This document shows positions 18,154 to 26,331 of a DNA stretch of 64,000 nt, piece after piece; position 1 is the first letter of the stretch; every line of letters starts with the position of its first letter. The notes under the pieces are model-generated. The model saw only the letters and a program-made list of their open reading frames with translations, did not search any database and was not told the origin of the DNA. The DNA comes from Phycisphaerales bacterium. GTDB lineage: Bacteria; Planctomycetota; Phycisphaerae; Phycisphaerales; SM1A02. A program made the translations under genes and the position numbers. The DNA lies in NCBI GenBank assembly GCA_028278245.1, contig JANQEQ010000173.1, positions 1 through 64,000 on the forward strand, read 5' to 3'.

Positions 18154-19677
18154 ATGCGTTTCACAACAGAATTAGCCGCAGCGCTGTATCTGTTATTGTC
18201 TGGAGCATCGATCTGCGCTAACGAAATCCATGTGTATTCCGGTGAGTCAATTCAGGCTGCGATTATTGGCGCAACCAACGATGATGAGATTATCGTTCAT
18301 CCGGGAACGTACAATGAATCGATTGACTTCCTCGGAAAAGCCATCAATGTGCATAGCAGTGATGGATCTGATGTCACGATCCTGGACGGAACGGGTATTT
18401 TCACCAGCGTCGTAACTTTTGCCGGCACTGAGGGATCTGATTCCATCCTCGAAGGATTCACTATTACCAACGGTAACGCATCCAACGGCGGGGGTATGCT
18501 CATCGCTGGTGCGGGCCCCACGATACGCGACTGCATATTCAGGGAAAACAGCGCAGAATATGGCGGCGGCGTTTTTAATAGTCACGGTACCCCCATGATC
18601 GTCGGCTGCACATTTGAACATAATGCCGCGCAGTATTCCGGGGGCGGAATGTATAACTTCGCCTATCCCGGGCAACCCGGCGCCACGCTCACAGATTGTT
18701 ATTTCTCTGAGAACACCGCAGAGAACTATGGCGGAGGTATGCGCAACTGGGACAGCAGCCCCACAATCACTGATTGCACATTCTACTACAACCACATCCG
18801 TTATCGTGGCGCAGGTGTAGCCAACGGGGGCGAAAGTCATCCATTCGTTATGAGTTGCTTGTTCGATGCAAATCGCACGGATACTCTGTTTGCCAACTGG
18901 GATGGATATGGCGGCGGATTGTACAATGCCGAAAATTCCAGCCCGATACTCGTCAACTGTATTTTTCATACAAATACTGTGGTTGCCATGAATCCCTGGT
19001 TGAGCCGCGGTGGTGCAATCGCCAATATGGACAACGCAAGCCCTGCAATCATTAACTGCACAATGGCCGGGAACCATGCTAATCTCGGTGACGGCCTGTT
19101 CAACGGAGATTCAGCTGTTCCCACACTGGCAAATTCGATCCTGTGGCACGATAACGATGAGATTCTTAATGAAAACATGGGAGGGGCTCATATCAGTTAT
19201 TGTGACATAAAGAACTGTGGCGGGAGCGGTCCGGGATGGGATTATGATCTGGGTAACGACGGCGGCGGCAACATCGAAGATGATCCACTTTTCGTTAACT
19301 ATGCAGGTCGCGATCTTCACCTCATGCCTGATTCTCCGTGTATTGACGCTGGTGACAATTCAGCGGTACCTCCCGGAGGAGTCATAACCGACTTTGAAGG
19401 TAACTCGCGCTTCGTCGATGACCCGGAAACAGACGACACCGGGAATGGAACGCCTCCGATCGTGGATATTGGTGCGTATGAATATCAGATACCCTGCCCT
19501 GCCGATCTGACTGGTGATGATCAGGTTAACATTGATGATATTTTCGCGGTGTTGGGTTTGTGGGGTGACTGTCCTGATCCATGCCCGCCGTATTGTGTCG
19601 GCGATCTGACTGAAGACTGCGCGGTCAACATCGACGATATCTTCGCAATCCTCGGACAGTGGGGGCCGTGTGAGTAA
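18154..19677 (+). CDS. Secreted right-handed beta-helix (polymorphic repeat) protein with dockerin
   Basis: AGGAGG at 18141-18146 favours ATG 18154 over the GTG at 18151. A signal peptide ends near CANE. Residues 30-420 form a parallel beta-helix: a start like IHVYSGESIQAAI..DEIIVHPGTYNE (pectate-lyase-like first coil), then many coils with N-S/T-A-x-x-G-G-G and I-x-x-C-x-F motifs (ENSAEYGGGV, ENTAENYGGGM). This matches 'right-handed parallel beta-helix repeat' proteins. No catalytic signature is evident, so binding or structural roles are as likely as polysaccharide cleavage. The dockerin begins at residue 448 and ends WGPCE. Confidence 0.88.
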   Translation: MRFTTELAAALYLLLSGASICANEIHVYSGESIQAAIIGATNDDEIIVHPGTYNESIDFLGKAINVHSSDGSDVTILDGTGIFTSVVTFAGTEGSDSILEGFTITNGNASNGGGMLIAGAGPTIRDCIFRENSAEYGGGVFNSHGTPMIVGCTFEHNAAQYSGGGMYNFAYPGQPGATLTDCYFSENTAENYGGGMRNWDSSPTITDCTFYYNHIRYRGAGVANGGESHPFVMSCLFDANRTDTLFANWDGYGGGLYNAENSSPILVNCIFHTNTVVAMNPWLSRGGAIANMDNASPAIINCTMAGNHANLGDGLFNGDSAVPTLANSILWHDNDEILNENMGGAHISYCDIKNCGGSGPGWDYDLGNDGGGNIEDDPLFVNYAGRDLHLMPDSPCIDAGDNSAVPPGGVITDFEGNSRFVDDPETDDTGNGTPPIVDIGAYEYQIPCPADLTGDDQVNIDDIFAVLGLWGDCPDPCPPYCVGDLTEDCAVNIDDIFAILGQWGPCE

Positions 19678-19724
19678 ATCAGCGAGTCGCTGCATCTCGC
19701 GGCGGTTATCTGTAAATGAACGAT

Positions 19725-19756
19725 GGTCGCAACGAGGACGTTGCGGCTCGCTGAAG
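19725..19756 (+). repeat. GAGGAC-loop hairpin repeat (copy 2)
   Basis: Arms CGCAAC and GTTGCG enclose loop GAGGAC and are followed by GGCTCGCTGAAG. Loop and flank match copies at 1937 and 48005; the stem sequence differs while pairing is kept. Confidence 0.65.
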
Positions 19757-19864
19757 ATAACCACGTCTACTGGTGAAACGAAGATGCAGAACACACGCAG
19801 CTTCCGCCAAGCAGAATTATCGGAGGCACATTGAGCTAAATCTTCATTCTCTCGCCATTTATGC

Positions 19865-19893
19865 TCGGCAGTAGCACCAGGGCGCGGTATAAT
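19865..19893 (+). promoter_or_regulatory. Candidate promoter for the M14 carboxypeptidase gene
   Basis: TCGGCA (19865-19870) and a perfect TATAAT (19888-19893) are 17 bases apart, about 110 bases before ATG 20006. The match is to the sigma-70 consensus and was made by eye. Confidence 0.5.
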
Positions 19894-20005
19894 CAGTTGT
19901 TCGGATCCACACATCAAAAAATCGTGGTTCGACGCTGCATCACCTGGGGAGGGGTGTTGAGAGTGTTGTTCTATTTTGATTCAAGCCAGAGGAAGGGATC
20001 ACATA

Positions 20006-22024
20006 ATGCCCCCGAAAAGTGCAATGTCAGCCTGGGGAGTGGGGATCGTTTTCATCGCAGCAACCGCGTCAGCGGATGAATGGACCGATTACGATGACAT
20101 CGGCCCGGATCTGCTCAATTATGAAACCACCTACCCCACGCTGTGTGAACGATACGACTTGGGATTGAGCGTGCAGGGGCGACACCTCTGGGCGCTGCGC
20201 ATTTCTGACAATATCACCCTTGAAGAAGATGAGCCGGAGTTCAGATACATCGCCACCATGCACGGTGACGAGATCGTCGGCACCAAGATGTGCATGAACC
20301 TCATTGATTATCTCCTCACCAACTACGGCACCGATCCCCAGGCCACCAACATTGTCGACGAAATCGATCTCTGGATTATGCCGTTGATGAATCCCGATGG
20401 TTATGATCGCTCACCCCGAACACGAGCAAACGCCAACGGGATCGATCTGAATCGTGATTTTCCCCTGTATGGTGAACCCAATTCCACCGTCGGTCGTGAA
20501 ATCGAAACCGCGCACATCATGAACTGGAGTGCTGCACACTCGTTTACCCTGTCGGCGAATATACACGGTGGCGCGCTGGTCGTGAACTATCCGTTTGACA
20601 ATGAAGATACCGGTTCGCAGTACACGCCGGATAATGACCTGATGATCTTTATCAGTGAAACGTATTCCTATTACAACGTACCGATGTGGAACGGCGCGTG
20701 GTATCACGGCATCACCAACGGTGTCGACTGGTATTCAACCTGGGGTAATATCCAGGATTGGAATTACCTGTTCGAGGGCTGCAACGATGTAACACTTGAA
20801 ATTAGCAACAACAAGCAACCGCCGGCCAGCCAGATCGGCCAGTTCTGGGATGACAATCGCCAGTCCATGCTAGCTTACATGGAAACGTGCCTGATCGGGG
20901 TGCGGGGTCTCGTGACCGATGCCAACTCCGGTGTTCCTCTTGCCGCCACGGTGCGTGTCGTCGGGCGCGATCATGATGTTTTCTCTGATCCGGATGTGGG
21001 TGATTATCACCGCATGTTGCTTCCCGGTACGTATGACCTTGAATTTGAAGCAGATGGTTACGACACAATGGTCGTCACCGGCGTGCAAGTTAATACCGGA
21101 CCGGCAACCATACTCGATGTGGCAATGTCAGGCCCGGCGCAGGTTACATCGCCCAACGGTGGCGAAGAAATCACCGCAGGTATAGAAACCACCGTCACCT
21201 GGACCGGCCACCCCGAACTCTCCACGCAGGTGCAGTACACCGCGAACTACGGTGACATCGGCGTCACCAACGATGGCTTTGAATCCGGTTCCCTCGGACC
21301 TGAGTACACCACCGGCGGGGATGCAGATTGGTACGTCACCGGCGGAACCGTACACTCCGGCAGCTACGCAGCTCGCGCAGGAGACATCGGTAACAACGAT
21401 GATTCATGGATGACTCGAACCGTCTCCGGTGGTGAACTCAGCTTCTGGTATCGCGTCAGCAGTGAATATACCTACGACTGGTTCAACTTCTACATCGACG
21501 GATCTCGAGAAATCCATGCTTCCGGCACCACAGGCGGCTGGACTTTCTACTCCACCACTCTGCCACCGGGCAGTTATGAACTCCGCTGGGAATATACCAA
21601 GGACGGCAGCCAATCACACGGCAGTGATACCGCGTGGATTGATGATCTATCAATTTCCGAAGATCAGACCATGTGGGTGGATATCATCGCCGAGACAACT
21701 CCCGGCGCGACCTCCACACCCTGGACGCCGACTACTCCCGGCGAGGATTACAAAGTCCGGGTGCGCAGCCTTTACGATGGCGGCGGTACCGGCCTGTGGG
21801 ATGAAAGCGATGACACGTTCACCGTTGTCGAAGGAAACGCCTGCCCCGCCGACCTGACCGGCGATGACCAGGTTAACATCGACGACATCTTCGCTGTGCT
21901 CGGTTTATGGGGAACATGCCCTGATCCCTGCCCGCCGTATTGCGATGGTGATCTCACTCAGGACTGCGCTGTTAACATTGATGACATCTTCGCCATCCTT
22001 GGCCAATGGGGACCGTGTGAATGA
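20006..22024 (+). CDS. Secreted M14 zinc carboxypeptidase with dockerin
   Basis: GAGGAAGGGA precedes ATG 20006, and a signal peptide ends near ASADE. The M14 domain (about 25-300) has zinc ligands His86 and Glu89 in MHGDEIVG, His187 in NIHGGALV, the substrate-binding region NPDGYDRSPRTRANANGIDLN with DLNRDFP, and the general base Glu265 in VTLEISNNK. These predict removal of C-terminal residues from peptides. A carboxypeptidase regulatory-like beta domain (about 300-370) follows, then an NGGE-type segment (about 378-425), a jelly-roll-like segment and the dockerin from residue 613, ending WGPCE. It complements the aminopeptidase and endopeptidase genes of the same cluster. Confidence 0.93.
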   Translation: MPPKSAMSAWGVGIVFIAATASADEWTDYDDIGPDLLNYETTYPTLCERYDLGLSVQGRHLWALRISDNITLEEDEPEFRYIATMHGDEIVGTKMCMNLIDYLLTNYGTDPQATNIVDEIDLWIMPLMNPDGYDRSPRTRANANGIDLNRDFPLYGEPNSTVGREIETAHIMNWSAAHSFTLSANIHGGALVVNYPFDNEDTGSQYTPDNDLMIFISETYSYYNVPMWNGAWYHGITNGVDWYSTWGNIQDWNYLFEGCNDVTLEISNNKQPPASQIGQFWDDNRQSMLAYMETCLIGVRGLVTDANSGVPLAATVRVVGRDHDVFSDPDVGDYHRMLLPGTYDLEFEADGYDTMVVTGVQVNTGPATILDVAMSGPAQVTSPNGGEEITAGIETTVTWTGHPELSTQVQYTANYGDIGVTNDGFESGSLGPEYTTGGDADWYVTGGTVHSGSYAARAGDIGNNDDSWMTRTVSGGELSFWYRVSSEYTYDWFNFYIDGSREIHASGTTGGWTFYSTTLPPGSYELRWEYTKDGSQSHGSDTAWIDDLSISEDQTMWVDIIAETTPGATSTPWTPTTPGEDYKVRVRSLYDGGGTGLWDESDDTFTVVEGNACPADLTGDDQVNIDDIFAVLGLWGTCPDPCPPYCDGDLTQDCAVNIDDIFAILGQWGPCE

Positions 22025-22054
22025 ACTCAACATCATCTGACTAATAAATTGCTT

Positions 22055-22087
22055 CAAGTGTCGCCAATTCGGCGACACTTGTTCTTT
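22055..22087 (+). terminator. Terminator after the M14 peptidase gene
   Basis: An 11-bp perfect stem CAAGTGTCGCC/GGCGACACTTG with loop AATTC is followed by TTCTTT. Confidence 0.8.
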
Positions 22088-22183
22088 CCCATGACCACAT
22101 ATCTGCATTGCAGTCATAGCTGCCCAGCTTCACAACCAACCCATTCCTCATGGAATATAGTGGACAATGTAATCATATTTCCC

Positions 22184-22211
22184 TTGCGTGGGCATCACGA
22201 TGAATTAAGAT
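22184..22211 (+). promoter_or_regulatory. Weak promoter candidate for the RCC1-like pair
   Basis: TTGCGT (22184-22189) and TAAGAT (22206-22211) are 16 bases apart, about 75 bases before ATG 22286. Confidence 0.3.
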
Positions 22212-22285
22212 TGGGACTGCATATTTCCAGGAGGCCGGGGTGAAACGAACTGAAACACTGAAACACAAGTGAGGAAGGAAAAACC

Positions 22286-23434
22286 ATGCAGATCAAATTC
22301 GATTGCAGTCGTATCCGCACGCTGGCTTGCGCGCTTTGCGCATCTCTACCCCTTATCTTCGTCGCTACGGCAACAGCCCAGCACGGGCAGATCGAAGCAT
22401 GGGGGTGGAATGATTTTGGCCAGTGCGACGTACCCGAACCGAACGCAGATTTCATTGCTATTGCAGGTGGTGGTACGAGTGATGTTGCGCATAGTCTTGG
22501 CTTGAAGGCTGACGGCTCCATCGTCGCGTGGGGAGGGAATTGGTTCGGCCAATGTGATTTGCCTGATCCCAATATGGACTTCGTGGCCGTTGCGGGAGGA
22601 GGGTGGCACAGTCTTGGCCTGAAGGCTGACGGCTCGATCGTGGCGTGGGGAGAAAACAGTATGGGCCAATGCGATGTTCCAGCGCCAAACGAGAATTTCA
22701 TAGCTATCGCAGGAGGTGGCTTTCATAACCTGGGACTGAAGAATGACGGATCGATAGTTGCATGGGGCCAAAACAGTCCTCACGGACAGTGTAATGTACC
22801 TGCTCCAAATACGGACTTCGTGGCGGTGGCGGGGGGCTTCAAGTTCAGCCTGGGTGTAAAATCAGACGGCACAGTCGTCGCGTGGGGTCACAATGCTTAC
22901 GGCCAATGCAATGTGCCGGATCCGAATACCGGATATGTATCCGTCGCTGGAGGAAGCTCTCACAGTCTGGGACTGAAATCAGATGGCTCGATTGTCGCGT
23001 GGGGTTCTAACACCAGTGGCCAATGCAACGTGCCGGATCCCAACGAGGGCTTTGTGGCCGTTGCCGCAAGCTGGGGGTACAGTCTCGGTCTGAAGGACAA
23101 CGGATCGATCGTGGCGTGGGGATACAACAGCTATGGTCAATGCGACGTGCCGGATTCGAATGGAGGTTTTGTATCCGTCTCGGCTGGTTGTTACCACACT
23201 CTCGGTCTGAGGTTTCGCATTCCGCCCACGGGCGCGTGTTGTCTCGGTGGCGGTGATTGCATGGAAGGCACTGAGATTGATTGCACTGACGCAGGCGGCA
23301 CCTATATGGATGACGATTCGGATTGCGCCACGGCAAATTGCCCCGAACCCTGCCCGGCTGATCTCACGGGTGACGGTGTCGTTGACATCAATGATGTATT
23401 TGAACTCCTCGGCATGTGGGGACCGTGTGTGTAA
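22286..23434 (+). CDS. Secreted RCC1-like repeat protein with half dockerin (paralog 1)
   Basis: GAGGAAGGAAAAACC precedes ATG 22286; the signal peptide ends near ATAQHG. Residues 35-310 carry about seven repeats of roughly 38-39 residues with the core SLGLKADGSIVAWG, then N-x-x-G-Q-C-N-V-P-x-P-N. This is an RCC1-like propeller with shortened blades. A Cys-rich segment (PTGACCLGGGDC to CATANC, about 312-352) follows, then a single dockerin repeat (DLTGDGVVDINDVFELLG) and the end WGPCV. The product has only one of the two usual dockerin repeats. The neighbouring gene at 23504 is a close duplicate. The role is probably binding; no catalytic motif is present. Confidence 0.9.
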   Translation: MQIKFDCSRIRTLACALCASLPLIFVATATAQHGQIEAWGWNDFGQCDVPEPNADFIAIAGGGTSDVAHSLGLKADGSIVAWGGNWFGQCDLPDPNMDFVAVAGGGWHSLGLKADGSIVAWGENSMGQCDVPAPNENFIAIAGGGFHNLGLKNDGSIVAWGQNSPHGQCNVPAPNTDFVAVAGGFKFSLGVKSDGTVVAWGHNAYGQCNVPDPNTGYVSVAGGSSHSLGLKSDGSIVAWGSNTSGQCNVPDPNEGFVAVAASWGYSLGLKDNGSIVAWGYNSYGQCDVPDSNGGFVSVSAGCYHTLGLRFRIPPTGACCLGGGDCMEGTEIDCTDAGGTYMDDDSDCATANCPEPCPADLTGDGVVDINDVFELLGMWGPCV

Positions 23435-23503
23435 AGAACCACTACCCGTGAAACGAACGATCCACTCCGTTAATCTCACATTCATCCTGGAGGAAGGAAA
23501 ACC

Positions 23504-24646
23504 ATGATGATCAAATTCGATAACAGTCGTACCCACACGCTGGCTTGCGCGCTTTGCGCATCTCTACCCCTTGTCTTCGGCGCTACGGCAACCGCCCAGC
23601 ACGGGCAGATCAGAGCATGGGGAGATAATGGTGCTGGCCAATGCGACGTTCCAGATCCGAACTCAGACTTCATTGCTATCGCAGGTGGAGGTGAAAGTGG
23701 CTATGCGTTTAGTCTCGGCTTAAGGGCTGACGGCTCCATCGTGGCGTGGGGAGACAATTACGCCGGCCAGTGTGATGTGCCGGATCCCAATACGGATTTT
23801 GTGGCTGTCGCGGGAGGAGGGTGGCACAGTCTCGGCTTGAAGTCAGACGCCTCAATCGTGGCGTGGGGTAATAACGATCTTGGTCAATGCAACGTACCGG
23901 ATCCGAACACGGACTTCGTGGCCCTCGCGGGGGGCTGGGGACACAATCTCGGTCTGAAAACTGACGGCTCGATCGTGGCGTGGGGATACAACTCCCATGG
24001 TCAAAGCAATGTACCGGATCCCAATACGGACTTCGTGGCCGTCGCTGGAGGATACTCACACAGTCTGGGTTTGAAGTCCGATGGCTCGATCGTGGCGTGG
24101 GGAAGAAACGACTACGGCCAATGCAATGTACCGGCGCCGAACACGGACTTTGTGGCCTTCGCGGGAGGAGCATGGCATAGTCTCGGTCTGAAGTCCGATG
24201 GCTCCATTGTTACATGGGGAAATAACACTTCCGGTCAATGCAACGTGCCGGATCCGAACGCCGGATTCGTGGCGGTCGCGGGAGGAGCGTGGTACAGTCT
24301 CGGCCTGAAAGCTGACGGCTCGATCGTGGCCTGGGGAGACAACCAACACGGACAATGCAATGTACCGGATCCGAATGAGGGTTACGTGTCAGTCTCGGCG
24401 GGACCCTACCACACTCTCGGTCTGAAGTTTCACATACTGCCTACTGGCGCATGTTGTCACGGCGATGGCTGCATCGTAGCCACCGAAGCTGATTGCACTC
24501 TTGCCGACGGTATTTATATGGGTGACGAATCGGATTGCGATACAGTCACCTGCCCCGAATCCTGCCCGGCGGATCTCACCGGTGACGGTGTCGTTGACAT
24601 CAACGACGTGTTTGAAATGCTCGGCATGTGGGGGCCGTGCGTGTGA
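23504..24646 (+). CDS. Secreted RCC1-like repeat protein with half dockerin (paralog 2)
   Basis: GGAGGAAGGAAAACC precedes ATG 23504 (a second ATG follows at 23507). It is 69 bases after the stop of its near-identical neighbour at 22286: signal peptides share TLACALCASLPL and both have seven or eight 38-39-residue RCC1-like repeats, the Cys-rich PTGACCHGDGC segment (about 308-350) and one dockerin repeat ending WGPCV. The pair is clearly a tandem duplication and may be co-transcribed. Differences between copies lie mostly in the variable two or three residues per blade, as expected for diversified binding surfaces. Confidence 0.9.
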   Translation: MMIKFDNSRTHTLACALCASLPLVFGATATAQHGQIRAWGDNGAGQCDVPDPNSDFIAIAGGGESGYAFSLGLRADGSIVAWGDNYAGQCDVPDPNTDFVAVAGGGWHSLGLKSDASIVAWGNNDLGQCNVPDPNTDFVALAGGWGHNLGLKTDGSIVAWGYNSHGQSNVPDPNTDFVAVAGGYSHSLGLKSDGSIVAWGRNDYGQCNVPAPNTDFVAFAGGAWHSLGLKSDGSIVTWGNNTSGQCNVPDPNAGFVAVAGGAWYSLGLKADGSIVAWGDNQHGQCNVPDPNEGYVSVSAGPYHTLGLKFHILPTGACCHGDGCIVATEADCTLADGIYMGDESDCDTVTCPESCPADLTGDGVVDINDVFEMLGMWGPCV

Positions 24647-24649
24647 TTT

Positions 24650-24674
24650 GGTGGCACCGCTCTCTGAGCGGTGA
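24650..24674 (+). repeat. GGTGGCACC...GCGGTGA repeat after dockerin gene (copy 1)
   Basis: The unit starts GGTGGCACC, has an ACCGCT/AGCGGT stem around CTCTG, and ends GGTGA. It starts four bases after the stop. Near-identical copies lie at 28894 and 47928. Confidence 0.65.
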
Positions 24675-24843
24675 TAGTTGAATATATGGTTCAGAGTAGC
24701 GTATCACCGGAAATTTTGTTTCATTGGCTTGGTGGTACTGTTATGCTGTAGACAATGAAGGGGAATGCCCCGTATTTCACCCCCCTGGAGATAACATCTT
24801 GTGCCGGTGAATGGGCACAGGATTGGGAGAAAAGGAGTTACTC

Positions 24844-25992
24844 ATGCGACTTGCGACAATCTGTATTTCTGGCGGTCTTGCCCTTTGCGCTTCGTGCCCC
24901 CCGGTGGCACAAGCTGATGAGATCGAAGATGTGATCAATCAGGTGACCCTCACCGAGTACGAAGATTACCTGAGGGTGCTCACCGGGGTCGATCCGGTTC
25001 CCGGCGATCCTCCTCACTACCTGACGAACCGATATTCTTTTGGATCGGATATTCACATTGCCGCGCTGTGGATGCATGACCTGTTCACCTCTTTTGGATT
25101 AGATGCGTCGCTTCACACATTTGATGTGTCTTACGGTCCCAACGTGATCGGTGAGATGGTCGGCACGACACGCCCTGACGACATCTACATTTTCGGTGGC
25201 CACTACGATACGTACAACGGATCCAACCAGTACGATGCTCCCGGCTGCGATGACAACGGCAGCGGTACCGCGGCGGCGATCCTGGCAGCGCGCATCCTTT
25301 CCCAGTACGAATTTGAAGGCACGGTGAGGTTCATGGCCTTTGCCGGTGAAGAGCAATGGATGGTGGGAAGTCTGGCTTACGCTGCTGACGCGGCTGCTGC
25401 CGGTGAAAATATCGTCGCGGTCATCAACCTCGACATGTTCCTCCATCCCGGGTGGGATAATCAGGATCCTGATCCGGACTACGACATCGACATCGGTGCG
25501 AATAACGCTTCGCAGTGGCTGGCGCAGAACCTGGCGGATAAATACAACACCTACACGCCGATCGACTTTGAGGTGCATAACGATGAAGACTTTGTGTCCG
25601 ATCAGTGGGCGTTCTGGCAGTACGGTTACGATGCGATCGGATTACTCGAAAACACGGTTTGGGAAATCTGGGGCGGCTCGAATGATGACTACCACCAGGC
25701 CACGGATACCATGGACAATCCCGACTACGACTGGGACTTTGCGATTCATGTGATTCGAGGTGCCATGGCCAGCTTCATTGAACTGGCAGGTATCGAGCAA
25801 CTACCAACCTGCCCCGCGGATCTGACCGGCGATGACCAGGTGAACATCGACGACATTTTCGCTTTGCTTGGTATGTGGGGTGAGTGCCCTGATCCCTGCC
25901 CGCCGTATTGCGATGGTGATCTTACCGATGATTGCACCGTCAACATCGATGACGTTTTCGCCATCCTCGGCCAATGGGGACCGTGTGAGTAA
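24844..25992 (+). CDS. Secreted M28 family zinc aminopeptidase with dockerin (second copy)
   Basis: AAAAGGAGTTACTC precedes ATG 24844; the signal peptide ends near AQADE. The M28 domain fills residues 25-315: HYDTYNGS with the first zinc His, APGCDDNGSGTAA with the bridging Asp, FAGEEQWMVGS with the catalytic and metal Glu, NLDMFL, and DDYHQATDTMDN with the last His. Unlike the M28 protein at 4080 it has no Ig or jelly-roll segments, and goes straight to a dockerin at residue 323 (ending WGPCE). The two M28 genes are diverged paralogs, not recent duplicates. Confidence 0.92.
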   Translation: MRLATICISGGLALCASCPPVAQADEIEDVINQVTLTEYEDYLRVLTGVDPVPGDPPHYLTNRYSFGSDIHIAALWMHDLFTSFGLDASLHTFDVSYGPNVIGEMVGTTRPDDIYIFGGHYDTYNGSNQYDAPGCDDNGSGTAAAILAARILSQYEFEGTVRFMAFAGEEQWMVGSLAYAADAAAAGENIVAVINLDMFLHPGWDNQDPDPDYDIDIGANNASQWLAQNLADKYNTYTPIDFEVHNDEDFVSDQWAFWQYGYDAIGLLENTVWEIWGGSNDDYHQATDTMDNPDYDWDFAIHVIRGAMASFIELAGIEQLPTCPADLTGDDQVNIDDIFALLGMWGECPDPCPPYCDGDLTDDCTVNIDDVFAILGQWGPCE

Positions 25993-26014
25993 GCACATCT
26001 TTTCCAAACAGAGT

Positions 26015-26086
26015 GCCCCCGGTGTATTCACCGGGGGCTAAGTATTTTCATTAATATATTTAGCCCGGGGTGAATACACCCCGGGC
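26015..26086 (+). repeat. Paired 10-4-10 hairpin repeat downstream of dockerin gene (copy 3)
   Basis: Hairpin one (26015-26038) is GCCCCCGGTG, loop TATT, CACCGGGGGC; hairpin two (26063-26086) is GCCCGGGGTG, loop AATA, CACCCCGGGC. An AT-rich spacer separates them, as in copy 1 at 11019. Confidence 0.8.
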
Positions 26087-26214
26087 AGTACCTGCATATT
26101 GAATTATTGATTCACATACTCCCTCACATACAGCGGTTCGAGGAAGTAGTAATACATTTACCCTTGGCATATACGCCTGCATGCACGTGGGGACGGCTTC
26201 CTCGCAAATATATC

Positions 26215-26243
26215 TTGGAGCTTCCGCTCCAGTCCGATACAAT
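26215..26243 (+). promoter_or_regulatory. Candidate promoter for the second S8 peptidase gene
   Basis: TTGGAG (26215-26220) and TACAAT (26238-26243) are 17 bases apart, about 90 bases before ATG 26332. The rest of the 25993-26331 gap contains the hairpin pair and no gene. Confidence 0.4.
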
Positions 26244-26331
26244 TGGAATGGATGACGGGACAAGGCCGGCTCGGTGTACAACGCGCAGCCGCATGCAGAA
26301 AGATGAACCCCAAACCAGAAAGAGGAATGTG

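Noticed and set aside
22286-24646. CRISPR-like periodicity in the RCC1 genes
   Set aside because: The repeats are about 115 bases, in frame and protein-coding, and lack the short repeat-spacer structure; no cas gene is near.
26107-26331. Extra N-terminal 75 codons of the second S8 peptidase frame
   Set aside because: The signal peptide starts only at ATG 26332, and the upstream part contains the promoter candidate.
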